NCBI GenBank assembly: GCA_018806985.1
Contig: JADANN010000461.1
Location: 186,001 to 250,000 of the forward strand
Origin: Angiostrongylus vasorum
Lineage: Eukaryota > Nematoda > Chromadorea > Rhabditida > Metastrongylidae
DNA length: 64,000 nt
Reading direction: 5' to 3'
Shown here: piece by piece, positions 50,986-63,154 of the stretch
How positions within the stretch are numbered: the first letter of the stretch is position 1
How the letters are laid out: each line of letters begins with the position of its first letter
Position numbers and translations under genes: made by a program
Notes under the pieces: model-generated
The model's input: only the letters and a program-made list of their open reading frames with translations
Databases searched by the model: none
What the model was told of the DNA's origin: nothing

Positions 50986-53555
50986 TCGTCCCGTTGGTCG
51001 TCGAGTGACTCGAGCGAGCGCCAATAAATCATCCATTTTTTCCCTGCCGCGTCTAAGAGTAGTGCAGTAGGTTCCGCTCGCTCTAGAGACTCGTTGAGCA
51101 TCACATCATTCTTCTAGGCTTTTCGTGAAGAACTCTGACCATCGGCTCGGTGGTCTTCGGTCTTCTTGCAGTACGTTGACTTCGTCGGAGTTTCGGTTTT
51201 TTGCCCCATTTATGTGATGGTCCTGCTCACGTAGCAACTAGGTTTCTGGCGCATACGTTAAGGCGAGAAAAATCGTGGAGTCGAAAAAAGTGGGCAAGGG
51301 GTTGGGTAATCTCCATTCTATTGCTTCACTAGATCAGCAATGCTCTTAAAACCTCCCCAAGCCGCCCGCTCACTCCGGCTCAACTCTGATCTCTAGTCTT
51401 CTATCTTATTAATACACGAGGTAGATAAAAAATAGCTGGAGCACTCGCAGATATCTATACCATTGAGCGTGAATTCTGTGTACCAAATTAATCCGTTCCC
51501 CACGAACACTGTCTTTGTGAGATTTGATCGGAAACCAATCTTTCCACCGGCTTTATCAAAGCCGGCAAGCATACGTTCCGCTTGGCTAATGTTTGGTGTT
51601 ATAACGACGATGTCATCAGCAAAGCGAAGATGGTGTAACTGCCGACCATCGATTTTCACTCCCGTGTCGTCCCATTCCAATGTTCGCATGACGTCGTCGA
51701 AGGTGGCGGTGAATAATTTTGGTGAGATGTTATCGCCTTGCCTAACCCCTCTTTTAAAGGTCGATGTTAATATTGTTGCAGAATGGTGATCTCTGGTTAG
51801 TGAATTTTTACATAGCTCACTAAAAATCTTTATATACCGAATAGGGACACTTTGGCTGCCCAGGACTTCCATGACTGCTTCTATCTCAATTGAGCCAAAA
51901 GCTTGTCGTACTTCAGTGAAAGTGAGATGGAGTGGTCCCTTGTATTGTCGCGATATTTCAATGACCCTTTTTATCGTGTCGATGTGGTCCATCGTACTGA
52001 ATCCTTTTCGAAACCCTGCTTGCTCACATGGCTGTCCTTCGTCCAGTGTTCTGTCAATTCTCTTTAGGATAACTCGAGTGAATATTTTGTAGGCGGCAGA
52101 CAGCAAGCAGATTGGGCACTAGTTACCGATATCGTGAAGGTTATCGTTTTGGAATAATATCGCGGCTTTATTATTATTCTACTGAGTAGGAATCTTGCAC
52201 TCGTACAGGTAACGTGTAAAAAAGTCGAGCCAGTTTGAGGACTGGCGGAACATTTTCAGGTTTTCAGATCTTATCGTGTCCTGACAACCGATGAAATGGC
52301 ATGTCGGATTTCGGAAAGGAGAATCGGTGGAACGACATATCTACCCTCCTTTATTTCATATGAGTGCAAGAGGACGTGGCGACTGAAAAGATCCGAGTAC
52401 TAATTATGAATGATTTCCTTGTTGAACTTCTGCGAGATTAACTGTTTCATCAGGGGGGTCGGAATGCAATTAGCTTGGTTCTGTAAAAAGTGAATCTTCG
52501 GTGGGCTTTGTGAATATTCTACCCAGCCCCTGTAACTTCAACCATAACTGCTGCTCTTCTTCTTTTGAGATTTCCTTTTATCGCCTGTCTTCACTGTTTT
52601 CCAAGCTCGGACGTGATTTGGAGGTTCCAGGTACCTCATGCGATTCACGCAGGCGCACTCTCAAGTTTCATAGCACTAACGTGAAGATGTTAAGTAGCCG
52701 ATTCTTCCTATTAAAATTATTGAAAACGGCATCTTCACAACACTTAACTAATAAACTGAATAAGTTCCAATTTGTAGTGGTTCTAGGATTTTGTTTTCTG
52801 AATATACTGCCTACGTGGGAAATAGATCTTGCAAAAAGTGGGCGATGATCTATTCTCGCCTAACATTTTGGGATGTGGTATATTTCGTGGAGATACTTTG
52901 CATTGGGGATCTTCCACGCCCAGCATTAAGAGTTCAGCTTCTGGAATTGTGAGCTACCATGGTTTTGGTCGTCATGACAAACCCAGAGAGGCGCCCACCC
53001 AAGTCCTTCCATTCTAATTCGTATTTTCTAATGCGACGTTCCTCTTGGTTTAATCATGACGCTAGAATTTCTGACAATGACCTTGAAGCATGTGTGGTTT
53101 CTCTGTAGAACTGTTCAACTGCAAGTATCCGATTCGGGCTGTTAGCTGTTCGAATGAGTCGATGTTCAAGGCCAAGCTCGTGTTGACGAAGATGCCGAAG
53201 CCGCCGACTTCTCCACAGTCGCATGTTCCGAGTAACAGTTCTTCTCCGGTGTCACAGACGGCATTGGATGGTTGGCGTCGTCTCGTCTCGGCCAGGCCGA
53301 TGACGTCATACCTTATCCTTCTTGCTTGCATAAGCAAGTCTTCTATCGAGGACTCGGATGCAAGTGTGACTGCATAGTAGGCACAGATAGTCGTTTTAGT
53401 CCTTCAAAAATTTAAGCAGCCTAGAGTGGTCCCGAGATGTTATCAGCCTTTCCGTCCTGGTCCTATCCAACGTTGCCGAATTGAGGGATCTTTCAGGGTC
53501 AGGGGAATGACGCCCGTTTCTTTTACTGTGTTTAGCTTTTTGATACCCACGTATA
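50986..53555 (-). mobile_element. RTE-type non-LTR retrotransposon, copy 3
   Basis: Minus-strand RTE. Endonuclease N-terminal part at 53,337-53,062 ([38 protein letters not shown]). RT at 52,130-51,393 is open for 237 codons, with GFRKGF, RGVRQGDNISPKLF and an intact FADDIVVITPN motif. Motif A is in frame (HLTFTEVRQAFGSIE) but lacks the expected AFD aspartate. Frame breaks before 52,130 and after 51,393 and internal gaps inactivate it. It is the least frame-damaged RT palm in the window. Confidence 0.9.
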
Positions 53556-54084
53556 GCTTGCTAAGCTCTAAACGTGGGGACTAGGTATACTCACGGGTAG
53601 CTTGCCAGTATCTCCCAGAGTGGTCCTCTAACTTGTTTGTTAGAGGCGACTCCTAACGACCTTCTAATCATTTTCCCTCTTACTCGATTGCATGCTTTTG
53701 TCAGAATTAACTCGAAGAGTGCAATCCGCATAAAAGAGAACACACCCAAGCACGCATGCATGAATACGTTGATCCGCGAAACTGCCCTATTCGCCACGTA
53801 AGTACGTGCCACGTTGTTTCGCGACTAAGTGGCACGAGGTCCCTTTTGATGGATAACCGTGTCAGTGACCATTGTGATTGCGTTTCGCATAATACTTTGT
53901 CATAAAAAAATAGTAAAATAGGCGGTAGATAAAAGGTTATACATTGATGGCAATATTTCTAAATGCAGAATTCTGTTTAACCTCGCGACTACTAATCAAC
54001 ACTACCATGTGTTTCAGCTTAAACGTAAATCGGTATTTCAAAATAATGCTAGACCATATTCGAGCTGACATAACACGGAGCTCC
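53556..54084. other. Unassigned intergenic stretch
   Basis: No recognised gene or repeat family. Confidence 0.3.
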
Positions 54085-54340
54085 GCAAGATACATTGACA
54101 CTACAAAAGCAGGTCAAACGACTATATTGGATGGCAATAGTTCGACGAACGGCCTGCATAGAAAGGCACCGCCGAGTGAGTACTCATCATTCGATCTCTG
54201 CTCCATTCCATGTGATTCGACTCATTGCGTCTACGAACAATCACATTGCAAGGACAATCACCTGTGGGCCATCGACTGCGATCATAGCCGCTCTGAAGAA
54301 ACTTTTTGGAATAAAAACCTCATGTTAGCTTAGCAGTGCG
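54085..54340. mobile_element. TIR-D element, partial copy
   Basis: Shares the interior GGCACCGCCGAGTGAGTACT, ATTCCATGTGATTCGACTCA and a right end CGCTCTGAAGAAACTTTTTG, AAAAACCTCATGTTAGCT. Resembles the right half of 27.7-28.2 kb. Confidence 0.55.
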
Positions 54341-55004
54341 AAAAAGCATTCATGAGAGTAATATTAACATTATTAGCAGTGCAAACGTACAAGTGGCGGT
54401 AAATAAGTAGGCTTAATGCACCATAATAAGATGAAGTATTGGCTTCAATGGAACGTGTATCCTAGTAATTGGGCTGTGATTAGGAAACCGGACATTTCAG
54501 TCCAGAGAATGCTAATTGGTTTCCCAGGAAATGCTTATGAATATCTTCGCAATGATATAAGCACTCGGCTAGGGATTCCGTAAAGACGGTCATGAAGAGA
54601 ATTTTTCCTCAGCAGCTACTTCTCGTATGAGAAGCTTTGCATTCCGGACAGCGGCAATACCTAGCCGGTTTAAAAAAGACCACATGAACCTCATTTCATC
54701 TCGTCTCATCGAGGCGCAATTTGCTTTTTCCTTGCCTTTTTTGTTTCCCGTCACTGGAATACTTCTCTCATAACAACAATCGCTGTTAATCGCATTCCAT
54801 TTCATCAGACTACACTCTTCTACTTGAACAATATCGTTCATCATTTACAAATTACGAGACCATTTAGGATTTCTTTTTGCTAACAAATGTCAAAGTAAGG
54901 GAAGAAAATGAGAAAAGTGAGCAGGAGAAAAAACCAGTTCGTACTTTGTGAAGCATGCATAAGTGATGGAAGAAAAACTCGAACTCATTTGATTAACAAA
55001 GATA
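54341..55004. other. Unassigned intergenic stretch
   Basis: A minus-strand open stretch of 84 codons (54,590-54,844) is not recognisable. Nothing else supported. Confidence 0.3.
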
Positions 55005-55200
55005 ATAGGACCAAAGGACTCGCATGGTGTGGTGGTGAACGCGTTAGCCTTCGGAGAGGGTAATAACGCGTTCGTTTCCCACCGCAGACACCTGTGGTTC
55101 GGTGTTTTGCAAGTATTTCAGCAACACTGTGGTTGTATTTCGCTTAATACCCTGCTGTAAAAACTGTAGTAGGCAGGAAATAAAAGCAAAACAGAAAAAC
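55005..55200 (+). mobile_element. SINE-C family copy
   Basis: Has ACTCGCATGGTGTGGTGGTG, AACGCGTTAGCC, CACCGCAGACACCTG and GTTTTGCAAGTATTTCAGCA, then the CCTGC.GTAAAAA..GTAGTAGGCAG-type tail. Confidence 0.75.
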
Positions 55201-56770
55201 TAATAGCTGAGATGGTTTTTTGTTCCTACACATATTATCGTCCACGTTCTTTAACACCTACTCAGAAGTCACCGATGTCTGTGGAGAAAAAAAGGGCAGT
55301 GATGTTTATCAGATTCCACTCAGAGTGACTGAAACGAAATGAAGAACGAAAGATGACAAAGCAATGGTTTCCATCCAAGTTTTAGCCAGTTTCTTACCAT
55401 TTCTATCTTTTCGACAAGACAAAAAAAAACAAATATTTGGGAAGTTTTCTAACAGTTTCACTTCTTTCAATAACGATATTGCAAAGGCATCAATGGAATG
55501 GGAACGTTTTCAACCAGAATGAATAGAACTAATCCCCGTAAAGGAATTGATGGCATTCATTAATGAAGGGCAAGAAAAAATTCTGTGGCTCACAGAAAAT
55601 AAAAAAGCTTATTGGTGGAAAAAAAATGAACGAATTGCGAAGACAGAATTTGGACTGCACGAGCAACCAACGTCACTTAAAACGAGAATTTGGAAACGTG
55701 GTAAATCGTTGATATCTAAAGGCTCCCTCGACAGCTTTCCATGTCATAGAAAGAGATCAAAACGAGGAAAAGTAGGTAGTACGATGAAGACGTTCACTTT
55801 ATTCCCATAAGCCCAGGATCTTTTGTGATCATTCCTAAGACGACCATTACCATTCTTTTACTACGCCGCGTTAAAAAAATTGCTGAACAATAGTTTCTCA
55901 ATTTTGTAAGACCAGGATCATATACGAACCCGCCCGAAAAGATTAGGAGTCGCTTAGATCCATGCATTTTTTTCCAACAAGACACAAGTTTGTTTGTTCC
56001 AAGGCAAATGAATGTCGGAATTGTTTTGAAGTAAGAATTCCTCCTCAATGGCGTTATCAGTGCAGAGTTTCTCGTCAAGGATTTCTGCTTGAACTTAGCT
56101 ATTAGTTTCGTGGAAAAATGATTGTCGATTGACGGGAGGTTCAAGTATTATTGCCACACTGTAATGCGTAGTTTCGCAAGATGAGCAGTTCAACATTACC
56201 TGTGCAAAAAGACAGGACCTTTTCTGTTAACAAATTCGGAAAACAAATCTTTCACATCCTGACGAACCACGGTTATACCTTTGCATCGATTCTCTGCAAT
56301 GAACGTTATTCTTGGATTCAAAAGTTTCGCTGGCTTATTCGGCTACTATCCTTCGTACACTCACCACCGCCATTTTTTTGCGTAAGTACGATTTTCAAAA
56401 GTTTTTTGCAGTTTCATTTCGCTCCAATAACTACCAAAGTCAAGTCAAAGAAGGTCCACTTTCACCACAGATCAGAATGCAGACCAGAAGCGAGTACTTT
56501 TTATTCATAATTCTACCCTTCTCTCAATCTCGTGCGATTCGAACGACTCACGTTTCTCGAGCAGTTTTTCATCACTGCAGTGGCATTCGAATAGCCAGTG
56601 ATTGTTGGTGGGTTGATGCTGAGTTTTCCAGAACCGAACAAGTGTTATTGGAAAGGCAGCTCCAATGATCGGGTTCAGATGATCACTGTCAACTGCTAAT
56701 TTCCATCTACATTGTATGCTCGAAAGTTAGCTTTTGTACAGCGTTTTGATGACACTATGAAATGCTACCA
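55201..56770. other. Unassigned intergenic stretch
   Basis: Open stretches at 55,547-55,810 (+) and 56,181-56,668 (+, two frames) are not recognised. A strong donor-like GCGTAAGTACG (56,379-56,389) and acceptor TTTTTTGCAG (56,410) lie only about 30 nt apart, too close for an intron. No gene is supported. Confidence 0.3.
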
Positions 56771-56771
56771 T

Positions 56772-57030
56772 TGGTGGGCGCATGTGGAGCAGTGCCCAGA
56801 GAAGCCTTGCAACGCACACCTGGAATCGATCCCACCGCCCGTGGCCCACCAAGCCCTCCATCCCTCCAGGATCGACAAACCTAGGCTGGCACCAGACTTT
56901 GTATGGGATCATTGTAAAGACTTGATATTCATTCAATCACCACTAAACGATGCTCAATGAAGTTGAATGCATGGCGCATCCCTCAGGGGATTGATCAACG
57001 CCGAGAGCTTCATACTTTTTTAGCTTTATA
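56772..57030 (+). mobile_element. tRNA-derived SINE, family A
   Basis: Head GTGGGCGCATGTGGAGCAGT, GGAATCGATCCCACC, the CACCAAGCCCTCCATCCCTC body and the tail GAATGCATGGCGCATCCCTC, TTGATCAACGCC. Confidence 0.85.
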
Positions 57031-57261
57031 CCATTGCTTTACTTCCTTATTTGAACAAATGAGTCAAAACGGTGCGAATTTCTTGCTTTAAGAGCACAAT
57101 CTCAACCAGGCCGAAATCTTTGCGAATCTAGTCTTAGAGAAGGTACTACGAATAAAGTGGATGTAGAAGTAACGTGTGTTAAAATTCCTTTAAAAAAAGT
57201 GTGTAAATGGCTTCCAAATCTACTTCTATTAAACCTTGGCAAAAAATAGTCACTGTCTTCT

Positions 57262-57702
57262 TCGATTATTAAGCAAGCACAAGGTTGATAAAAAATTTCG
57301 AAGTCTTCGTCTTCTTGTGAATCGGATTGGTTCGAACCGATTGCCCACAGTTAATCGCAGAAGGTATCGATTCTTTCTTCAGAGGATTAATCGGTTTCAA
57401 AACTATTGATTCGCCATATGTTAGCTAATAAAATACCGACTTCTGCAGGATGCATCGCCCATCCGAAGTAGACCACATTGACGATATTGGATGGGAGAAT
57501 CGACCAACACCCGTCCTGTGTAAAAGGGTACAGCTGAATGAAGTCAATCATTCGAGCGGAACTTCGTCCAGTGGATTCGGCTCGGTGCGGCACCCACGGG
57601 CGATCGACTTCGATTATTTTGGCTATAAAGAGGACAAAAAAATTGAAATGTTAGGGAATAAATCTTTGTATCAGCCTCGTGTTTTCTTAACAATCAAAGG
57701 AG
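57262..57702. mobile_element. TIR-D element
   Basis: Left end TTATTAAGCAAGCACAAGGT and right end CCTCGTGTTTTCTTAACAAT are inverted relatives. The interior has GAAGTAGACCACATTGACGA and CAGTGGATTCGGCTCGGTGC, as in the other copies. Confidence 0.65.
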
Positions 57703-58149
57703 GCAATGTGTAAATATGTGTTTAAAATTTCTGAACGCAATAAACGACAAATTCAACTAAATTAGCTCAGCGAGTAGTGCAACAGCGTTGTTGCCACCAC
57801 ACAACCTCGTCCTCATTGGTTTGGTCTCATAACTAAACCTTCCAAACCTGCTACCTCATAGAATTTCCATCATTTTGTGGCAAAATCCGTCTATGATGGG
57901 TGTAAGGGGGCTTGAGTGAATCGGCAAATCATCTCAAATGATCGTTAAATTCACAGTTTCAACGAGTTCAGTGGAGTGGCGATTTATGACTCCATGAATT
58001 TCAATCAGTTCAACTGATCAATGGTCAACTTAATCAAAGAACTTTTTTTACTCACTGTCACGAGGTACCTGTCGCCGACCACTGTAAGGTAGAAACCGAT
58101 TCGAAATGCGTGGATAGAAATCACAACTCTAACTTTTTATTTGCTGTTT
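57703..58149. other. Unassigned intergenic stretch
   Basis: No recognised gene or repeat family. A tRNA-like A box (TTAGCTCAGCGAGTAG) at 57,760 has no matching B box at tRNA distance. Confidence 0.3.
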
Positions 58150-58725
58150 GCTATAATTTATCACGGCAGGGTGTGGTGCGAAATACAACCATAATGATGC
58201 CGAGATATTTGTAACGAAATACAACCATAATGATGCCGAGATATTTATAACACTCCAGACCGCAAGTGTCTGCGGTAGGGAACGAACGCCCTACTACCCA
58301 TTCCGGGGGTTAGCGCTTTCACCACCACACCATGCGGGTCCTTCGTTTCGCCTGTCTCTCAACTAGTCCTATCGATCGGTGCCATTAACAATCACCGTCA
58401 ACGGGAATGATTTGGGAAACCCAAAATCATGAAATTTTGGTTTTACCTACAGCCTCATCTTAACTGGGTTCAGTGCCAATTTGGACTCCCAAGACCCATC
58501 CCGTTGACGGGTGATTGCTGATGACACTGATTGATAGAACTAGTTGAGAGACAGGCGAAACGAAAGATCCGCATGGTGTGGTGGTGAACACGTTAACCCC
58601 TGGAAAGGCTCGAACGCTAGTAGCGCGTTCGTTTCTCAACGCAGACACCTGCGGTTCGGATTTTTGCAAATATCTCAGCATCATTGTGCCTGTACGTATA
58701 CAGATATCGATATAGGACAGTAACA
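58150..58725. mobile_element. SINE-C family, inverted pair
   Basis: 58,150-58,430 is one orientation (CACCACACCATGCGGGTCCT, TCGTTTCGCCTGTCTCTCAA). 58,440-58,720 is the other (AGAGACAGGCGAAACGAAAG, GCATGGTGTGGTGGTGAACA). It also holds a small tandem duplication of TACAACCATAATGATGCCGA at 58,185 and 58,218. Confidence 0.75.
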
Positions 58726-58737
58726 CCACAAAAGGGG

Positions 58738-59000
58738 GTGCTTTATAGCGCAGTGGTTAGAGGGGCACTGCAATAAACACGTGATCATGGCTCGCTTCAG
58801 GCTCCTTGGCTCACAAGCTTTCCATCCCTCTGAAGACGGCAGATTGGTAACAAACTTGTCTGGGAGGGTACCAGCACTGACTTGTTAAACAAGACCAGTG
58901 CAGGTTGCTGTATGGACACAAACACCACATTTGCATTCAATCACCGCAACCCTGGTTAATGAAAAAAGGATGCATAAGAAATTTTCAAAGGTTGATGAAG
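58738..59000 (+). mobile_element. tRNA-derived SINE, family A (diverged)
   Basis: Head GTGCTTTATAGCGCAGTGGT, the CATCCCTCTGAAGACGGCAG body and AACTTGTCTGGGAGGGTACC. The tail is decayed. Confidence 0.7.
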
Positions 59001-59139
59001 GCCAAATGCTTCAACCGTACGAATGAACAGCACAACAAAGCAACCATCGAGCAATGTTTTTCACGTCTTTCTTCCTCTGTTAACTTCACCAAAGTTTTTA
59101 CTCGTCTAAAAAAGTGTCTTGTCAAATAATTAATTAATT

Positions 59140-61110
59140 TCTTGCTGGGAAAACACGAGGTTGTTATTATAGAACTTATTTGTTCACAATAGCTGACGTT
59201 TCGGCTGTTTCATCTTTTTTCAGAGCCTTAAAAAGTCAAAGTGACACGCAATCTGATCAGTCAAACGCTTTCATAACTTCAGTAGATAAAACTTGACACA
59301 TAAATTATCATTCGCATTGTAAAAGGTTTCTTTCAAACACTTACCGTTTCCTTCTTTGTAACTCTTCCATTTATTTGGTCAAGACCAGCCGCACAGTCTC
59401 ACATGGATGAGAAATGTGCCCGGCCCAGGTCAAAAAAATCAACCTGATGTATGGCGCGATGTCACACGTGATCACAAGGAACACCTTGTTTTGAGCTGCT
59501 GAACCAACAATTCAGAGTAAATAAATGATGTCCGAGAAACCGAAGAAACTCTGGTTTCTTTTCTTCAATACTTAGATCAGTTTGACCAAGAAACGGCTAC
59601 ATCATCAAATTTTACCGAAAACTAAGCAATAAAAAACAAACTAGTTCATTACCTTTCCTACCACACTTCATACACAAAAGCTAAGCTTGTGAGAAACATT
59701 TTCTGAACAACCACCAGTTTGTTCACACGGGGGGAGAGCGGAAAGAAGAATCCCTGAACTTCTTGCAGAAAATAGCCATTTGCAATCGTGTTATAGGGGG
59801 GAAAACCGCACCGTCAAACGATAATTGCAGCGAAGATAATGGCCCTTTCATGCCACCCCTTATTTCCAACAAAATGAGCACAGCTGCAAATCGTTTTAAA
59901 GAGGGACCGGTTCGGAGAAAACCGATTGCGATTACTGAAATGGAACCAAGTAGTCTAGGACACCAGTTAGCTTTTAACCTTTTGTATGATAGTCTGTGCG
60001 AAATAATAACAGTTTATATTTTGCTTGAAAACTCGGGTAGCCCGTTCTCAGTAGTTGAGTGGGCTCCAGCATAATTTGCATTCTTCGGTGTTTTGCTGGT
60101 TTAGCCATTGTGGTTCCTTGTAGTGCACAGGACAGCCTGGCCAAAGTCTGCCCCAGGTCGTCACCACCACAGGCAGTCGCCGCCCTTGTGGATCACAGGA
60201 AGATCTGCCATCACTAGTTTGATACCAGGACGATGGTGGATCCTGATATTGGTTTACTCTTAGCTGAGCTTCCTACTGGAAACGCCGGACTCCTCAGCAT
60301 GGGAGGCCTTGCTGGGGGATGAATCCCTCACTTTACACTCCATGAGGCCATAAACCGTTGGAAGCAATAAAAGTTCAATAATTAACAACTTGAAATTTTT
60401 TGATAGCAACTATAATTTTAATAATAATCATAATTTAATAATTAGTAATTTAAAAAATCTTTAATAAGCTTGTAATTTCTAATGGGAGAGACGGTGGTTG
60501 CATGAGTTCGGGTAATATGTGCCTGATTTCTTGTAAAATGTGTGGGGACGAATACGTTGGCGAAACGGGTAGATCACTCTATGTCCTCACAAGGTCCTGC
60601 TTAGTAGGGTAACCTAAGGTGAAACAAAACACTCCACCAGGCACGCACCGCTACAGTGACATAACAGAGGGGATTTTGAAGTAAAAGCCGCCGTCGTCCT
60701 GAAGGATTCTGAAGCATCAATGTGTTAAAAAAAACTCTTGCAGCGTTTTGGGTTAATTCGAAAATCCGGGAATGAACAGCAAGGAGTACTGTCTTGTGAT
60801 CACGCGTGACGTTGCGTCATAGCTCAGGTTTCGACTTGAGTCGTACACATTCCTCACCCATGTAAAAATCTGTGCGGCTGGTCCCCAACAATAACTGGAA
60901 CGGTTACAAAGAACAAGACGACAATGAATGTTTGAAAGAAGCTGTTAACTATGAGAATGAGCTTCATGTGTCGAGTTTTTCTGCTCGGATGATGAAGGTG
61001 TTTGGCTGAAAAAGACCCCGCGCCAATTTGACATGTTCGAGCTCTGAAGGAGCGGAATCCAGCAAAACGTCAGTTATTGCTAGTAAATCGTAATGACAAC
61101 CTCGTATTTG
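59140..61110 (+). mobile_element. PLE remnant interrupted by a SINE-B
   Basis: The inverted end at 59,155-59,500 carries a decayed core (minus strand CTGAAAA...GAAACGTCAG, 59,190-59,223). Plus-strand RT/endonuclease fragments lie at 59,560-60,010 (LGHQLAFNLLYDSLCE) and 60,480-60,610 (CLISCKMCGDEYVGETGRSL). The right end is at 60,650-61,110 with a decayed core near 61,044-61,073. Many stops; inactive. Confidence 0.82.
60037..60367 (-). mobile_element. SINE-B retroposon nested in a PLE
   Basis: Minus-orientation family member: GTTGAGTGGGCTCCAGCATA on one side, GAGGCCATAAACCGTTGGAA on the other. It splits the PLE endonuclease region, so it is younger than that PLE insertion. Confidence 0.82.
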
Positions 61111-62579
61111 CTCATCAAGAAAGCAGTGTATTATGAATGTGGACGGTTTAATCGTCAAATTTTGAGAGAACTGACATAAGGCGGAAAATAAAGAAGACCC
61201 GCGTGGCGAGACTAAAACACAACAACGAAATCTCACTATACCCCACATTTTCATAGTTACAAACACATACTGTACAAATAAGCAATTCAACGTTTTCCAT
61301 TGGTTTTGCTTCAAAAATAAAATCGGTCCTTTCAATTTCATATTGGTACAGAGTTATAAATTTTTCGTACCTTTAAACTCTGTGAAAGGTTTTACGTTAA
61401 ACTCTATCGCCGTAATCTCGCCCGGAAAATAGTCTCAACTATAAAACTCTTCTTGGAAAGCACTTATACAAAAAATTTTAAGCACCTTCGTAAACATGGA
61501 TGATCGAGAATGAACGCTCTCATTCAGTTCGGCACTTAAACGAGCAATTTTAATAGAAATCTCATAATCGCCTTCTTGTAAAATCTTCTATATTATATGC
61601 AATCCAAGGTAACAGTCAGAAAGACTGACTATTTACGTTGACTCGTGAACCAAAACAAAAAGCAAGCAATAGCAGCATTTAAAACATTGACCGTACTAAT
61701 TCCCTTGGGGACCCACTTGGAACATTGATTGGAAAAATAGAAATTTCGATGTTTCAACCACCCATTTTTGATGAGGGGCCGAAACGAACCAATAACATTT
61801 CATAAAATCGAATAACAAAAAAGTGGCACATTTTTTCTCACATCACATAGCAATTCATTGCATTCAGATTTTCATTGCATCCCTTACATGGTGTTTTTTA
61901 TTGCATCCATTCCATTGCTTCATTTCTGTAATAGAACTAATTTCGATCCTTCCATGATAAAGAACAGAGCTGTTAATTTTCTACGAGCGCAAAAAAAATG
62001 GTTTTCGAACCTACAGACAACTCCACAGGCGCTTATCTTGGTGTTAAGCCCCCCACAAAGCGTTCAATAGCCACTGCGCATAGCGGATACTGACCGTTGA
62101 GCTGCGAGGTGGAGCAGTGGTCTATTCATGGATAAAGACACTTAATTTAGAAAGATATTGTCATCCGGAAACGCAACCACTGTCATCGAAATTAACTAAT
62201 GGCACAGAAACAAACTTTCTATCCGATTTACTTGGATTAACGACTTTAGTAACGACCTAGGGACGCCATCATACGATTATCTTGGGATTCAAGAAGAAGT
62301 GCTGTTTTAATAATTAAATTGGAAACTGCTTAGTTTTTTGCATGACTATTCATTAGGAAGGGTCATCTAATTATCTCAGATAAAACTTAAATACTACTTC
62401 AAACTGCCGTTACCTGACTCAGAAGTCTTGAGCCTAAGTGTTTTCACCAACTGCTTTTTCTGAAATCTGGGCGTATGATGAGTCTATGTTTCGACATGGA
62501 CATGGTTTCGGATATGCGGCGCTTTCATCGGCTAGGAACAAACAATTGATCTTGCGGAATTAGAAACACTATAAAAAAA

Positions 62580-62582
<3 letters not shown>
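61111..62582. other. Unassigned intergenic stretch
   Basis: A minus-strand open stretch (60,964-61,341) overlaps the PLE end and is not recognised. No other feature seen. Confidence 0.35.

Positions 62583-62627
<45 letters not shown>
62583..62627. repeat. (AT)n microsatellite
   Basis: About 45 bp of uninterrupted AT dinucleotides just before a SINE-B. Confidence 0.97.
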
Positions 62628-62650
62628 GACACTATATGGAATGAATGAAT

Positions 62651-63040
62651 CCTCCCAACAGTTTACCGCCTCATCGTGGCTGGGAGGTGTTCCTGAGCGT
62701 CGGACTGCGATGTACACCGGCAGGATTCGTTCCCCCCAGCAGGGTCTCCCAAGCTGAGAAGGAGTCCGACGTTTCCATCAGGAAGCCTAGCCTAGAGTAA
62801 ACCAATACCAGGATCCCACCACTGTCTTGGTATTAAAGTCGCATGGTGGTAAATCTCCCGCTAATCCACAACGGCTGCGACTGTCTGTCGTGGTGACGAC
62901 CTGGGGCAGACTTTGGCCAGGCTGTCCTCGGGATTCCAAGGAAACACAATGGCTTAACCAGCAAATCTCCAAAAAATGGTGATTATGCTGGGGGCCCGCA
63001 CAACTAGTGATGACGGGCCGTTCAAGTATCAAGTATCATG
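62651..63040 (+). mobile_element. SINE-B retroposon, plus orientation
   Basis: Starts CCTCCCAACAGTTTACCGCC, ends with a short 3' repeat CAAGTATCAAGTATC. Flanked by AATGAAT on each side. Lies directly upstream of the CAP gene promoter. Confidence 0.87.
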
Positions 63041-63118
63041 TAAGTATAAAAAAATGAATAATCGGTAATCGTAAAAGCTGAGGAAACCAAACAAGCCATA
63101 AAAAGTTTTCGGCCATCT

Positions 63119-63130
63119 CGTATAAAACTG
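63119..63130 (+). promoter_or_regulatory. TATA box of the CAP-family gene
   Basis: CGTATAAAACTGG lies about 34 nt upstream of the ATG at 63,155. The short spacing implies a very short leader. Confidence 0.6.
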
Positions 63131-63154
63131 GACGACCCAGTGAATAGTCATTCA

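Noticed and set aside
56280..56420. Intron suggested by GCGTAAGTACG and TTTTTTGCAG
   Set aside because: Only about 30 nt between the sites, and no exon frame agrees on both sides.
57755..57830. A-box-like TTAGCTCAGCGAGTAG as a tRNA
   Set aside because: No B box at tRNA spacing and no acceptor-stem pairing.
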